Shown: piece after piece, positions 6,377 to 7,248 of the stretch | How positions within the stretch are numbered: position 1 is the stretch's first letter | How the letters are laid out: each line of letters opens with the position of its first letter | Source: Paracoccaceae bacterium | GTDB lineage: Bacteria; Pseudomonadota; Alphaproteobacteria; Rhodobacterales; Rhodobacteraceae | Assembly: GCA_007121115.1 (NCBI GenBank) | Contig: SKMI01000337.1 | Location: 1 to 7,248 of the forward strand | Reading direction: 5' to 3' | Length of the DNA stretch: 7,248 nucleotides | Translations under genes and position numbers: made by a program | Notes under the pieces: model-generated | What the model was told of the DNA's origin: nothing | The model's database searches: none | What the model saw: the letters and a program-made list of their open reading frames with translations, nothing else

Positions 6377-6940
6377 ATGAAAACGACCTTTCTGACCACC
6401 GCCAAGGCCGCTGCCGCGGCACTGCTGCTGGGCACCGGCGCCGCCTTTGCCGCCGAAAACCCGATGGTGGGCGGCGCGCCGATGTTCGCCGAACGCAACA
6501 TCGTGGAAAACGCCGTGAACTCCGAAGACCACACCACGCTGGTCGCCGCCGTGCAGGCCGCGGAGCTGGTGGACGCGCTGCAGGGGCCGGGGCCGATGAC
6601 GGTCTTTGCGCCAGTCAACGCGGCCTTCGACATGCTGCCCGAGGGCACTGTCGAAACCCTGCTGGAACCCGAGAACCAGGGCATGCTGCAGCGTATCCTG
6701 ACCTCGCATGTGGTGGCCGGGAACCTGAGCGGGGCCGAGATCATGCGCCGCGCGCGCAACTCCAGCGACGGGTTCTTCCACATGGAAACGCTCTCGGGCG
6801 CGCCGCTCAGCGCCCAGGTCCGCGGCAACAGCCTGTGGATCCATGACCAGTCGGGGAATGCCGGCCGGGTCACGATCAGCGACGTTAACCAGTCGAACGG
6901 CGTGATCCACGTCGTCAACCGTGTGTTGTTGCCCCGCTGA
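6377..6940 (+). CDS. Secreted fasciclin (FAS1) domain protein
   Basis: 187-residue exported protein with one FAS1 domain, a fold linked to adhesion or protein-protein contact outside the cytoplasm; its bacterial role is generally unknown. The N-terminus is a clear Sec signal peptide: MKTTFLTTAK, a hydrophobic Ala/Leu run at 11-23, and a likely signal peptidase I cut after AFA (23-25). The mature part starts near ENPMVGG and carries FAS1 marks: TVFAPVNAAF (75-84, H1-like), SHVVAGNLSG (110-119, YH region with Ser in place of the usual Tyr) and SNGVIHVVNRVLLP (173-186, H2). With no lipobox Cys or second membrane segment, a periplasmic or extracellular soluble protein is likely. ATG 6377 is chosen over 6371 because GGGAG (6364-6368) is 8 nt from the former but only 2 nt from the latter. 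It is separated from the upstream operon by 124 bp with dyads and followed by strong hairpins, so it is probably transcribed alone. Confidence 0.93.
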   Translation: MKTTFLTTAKAAAAALLLGTGAAFAAENPMVGGAPMFAERNIVENAVNSEDHTTLVAAVQAAELVDALQGPGPMTVFAPVNAAFDMLPEGTVETLLEPENQGMLQRILTSHVVAGNLSGAEIMRRARNSSDGFFHMETLSGAPLSAQVRGNSLWIHDQSGNAGRVTISDVNQSNGVIHVVNRVLLPR

Positions 6941-6954
6941 TCCCCCGGACGGCA

Positions 6955-6988
6955 GGGCGGCCGGGGCCCGTGCGAGCCCCGGTCGCCC
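6955..6988 (+). terminator. 13-bp GC-rich hairpin downstream of the FAS1 gene
   Basis: Positions 6955-6967 pair with 6976-6988 in a 13-bp stem containing one G-U pair (6960/6983), around an 8-nt loop. It begins 14 nt after the FAS1 stop. There is no U tract, so it may block 3' exonucleases or act with the next hairpin rather than terminate alone. Confidence 0.55.
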
Positions 6989-6993
6989 GCCTT

Positions 6994-7022
6994 GACGCCC
7001 TCGCCCCTCCGGCGGGGGCGTC
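6994..7022. terminator. Strong GC hairpin between the convergent FAS1 and mtaB genes
   Basis: Positions 6994-7005 pair with 7011-7022 in a 12-bp stem with one U-G pair (7001/7015) and the loop CCTCC. On the plus strand TCTTGCGTT follows, a weak T-rich tail that suits a FAS1 terminator. The hairpin ends 6 nt from the mtaB stop codon, so it may also serve mtaB on the other strand, though no T run follows in that direction. Confidence 0.65.
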
Positions 7023-7028
7023 TTGCGT

Positions 7029-7248
7029 TCAGGCGGCCACCGGCCGGGCCAGCAACTGCCCGCCGTCATGGCCGGTGATGGTGGCCGCGACCAGCGCGCC
7101 CTCGGGCTGGTCGGTGGCGAAGCGGGTTTCGGCAAAGTGTGGCGTGCGGCCCATGCGCGGGTTTTCCATCAGCACCTGCACCCGCGCCCCACGCTGCGCG
7201 GCGAGGTGATCCGCCACCCGCGCCGCCCCCGCCGCGCGCAGCCGCGCG
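7029..7248 (-). CDS. mtaB: tRNA t6A37 methylthiotransferase MtaB, C-terminal end only (cut by window edge)
   Basis: C-terminal 72 residues of a protein whose start lies beyond the window. The blocks VLMENPRMGRTPHFAETRF and DQPEGALVAATITGHDG are typical of the C-terminal TRAM (RNA-binding) region of MtaB, the radical-SAM enzyme that adds a methylthio group to t6A at position 37 of certain tRNAs. The radical-SAM CxxxCxxC and MTTase domains are outside the window, so MiaB or RimO cannot be formally excluded; the MENPRMGRT block favours MtaB as I remember it. The reading frame stays open upstream of the GTG at 7217-7215, which is an internal Val codon rather than a start. It converges on the FAS1 gene, and its TGA (7031-7029) lies next to the shared hairpin. 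Confidence 0.85.
   Translation of the reverse strand, partial: ARLRAAGAARVADHLAAQRGARVQVLMENPRMGRTPHFAETRFATDQPEGALVAATITGHDGGQLLARPVAA

Overview
The window looks like chromosomal DNA from a GC-rich alphaproteobacterium, most likely Rhodobacterales (Rhodobacter/Paracoccus-like). This rests on strong G/C preference at third codon positions, the thrS, coaBC and mtaB protein sequences, the membrane-anchored MoeB-like protein beside dut, and the lack of tidy E. coli-type promoters. It is judged by reading; no database search was run.

Layout. Positions 1-757 hold no gene I can support. They are visibly less GC-rich than the rest, with several short perfect hairpins in the first 130 bases. Next, on the minus strand, comes complete thrS (758-2752). 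A 161-bp gap (2753-2913) separates it from a divergent, tightly packed plus-strand operon: coaBC (2914-4104), dut (4101-4565, ATGA overlap), a membrane-anchored MoeB/ThiF-type E1-like adenylyltransferase (4575-5636) and a small nucleotidyltransferase-like protein (5644-6252, GTG start). A 124-bp gap then carries three inverted repeats. The first is built from two copies of the self-palindrome GTGATCAC. It precedes a gene for a secreted single-FAS1-domain (fasciclin) protein (6377-6940). Two strong GC hairpins (6955-7022) lie between its stop and the converging 3' end of mtaB (minus strand, 7029-7248, cut by the window edge).

How the genes fit together. The window is mainly housekeeping: threonyl-tRNA charging (thrS), coenzyme A synthesis (coaBC), dUTP removal (dut), probable sulfur-carrier activation for molybdopterin or thiamine (moeB-like) and tRNA A37 modification (mtaB). 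The nucleotidyltransferase-like and FAS1 proteins have no assigned role. I see no transposase, integrase, CRISPR array, toxin-antitoxin pair or defence cassette, and no clearly new multi-gene system. The points most worth a second look are the palindrome pair upstream of the FAS1 gene, the three-helix membrane anchor on the E1-like enzyme with no carrier protein nearby, the uncharacterised nucleotidyltransferase in a core operon, and the gene-less, hairpin-bearing 757-bp segment beyond thrS.
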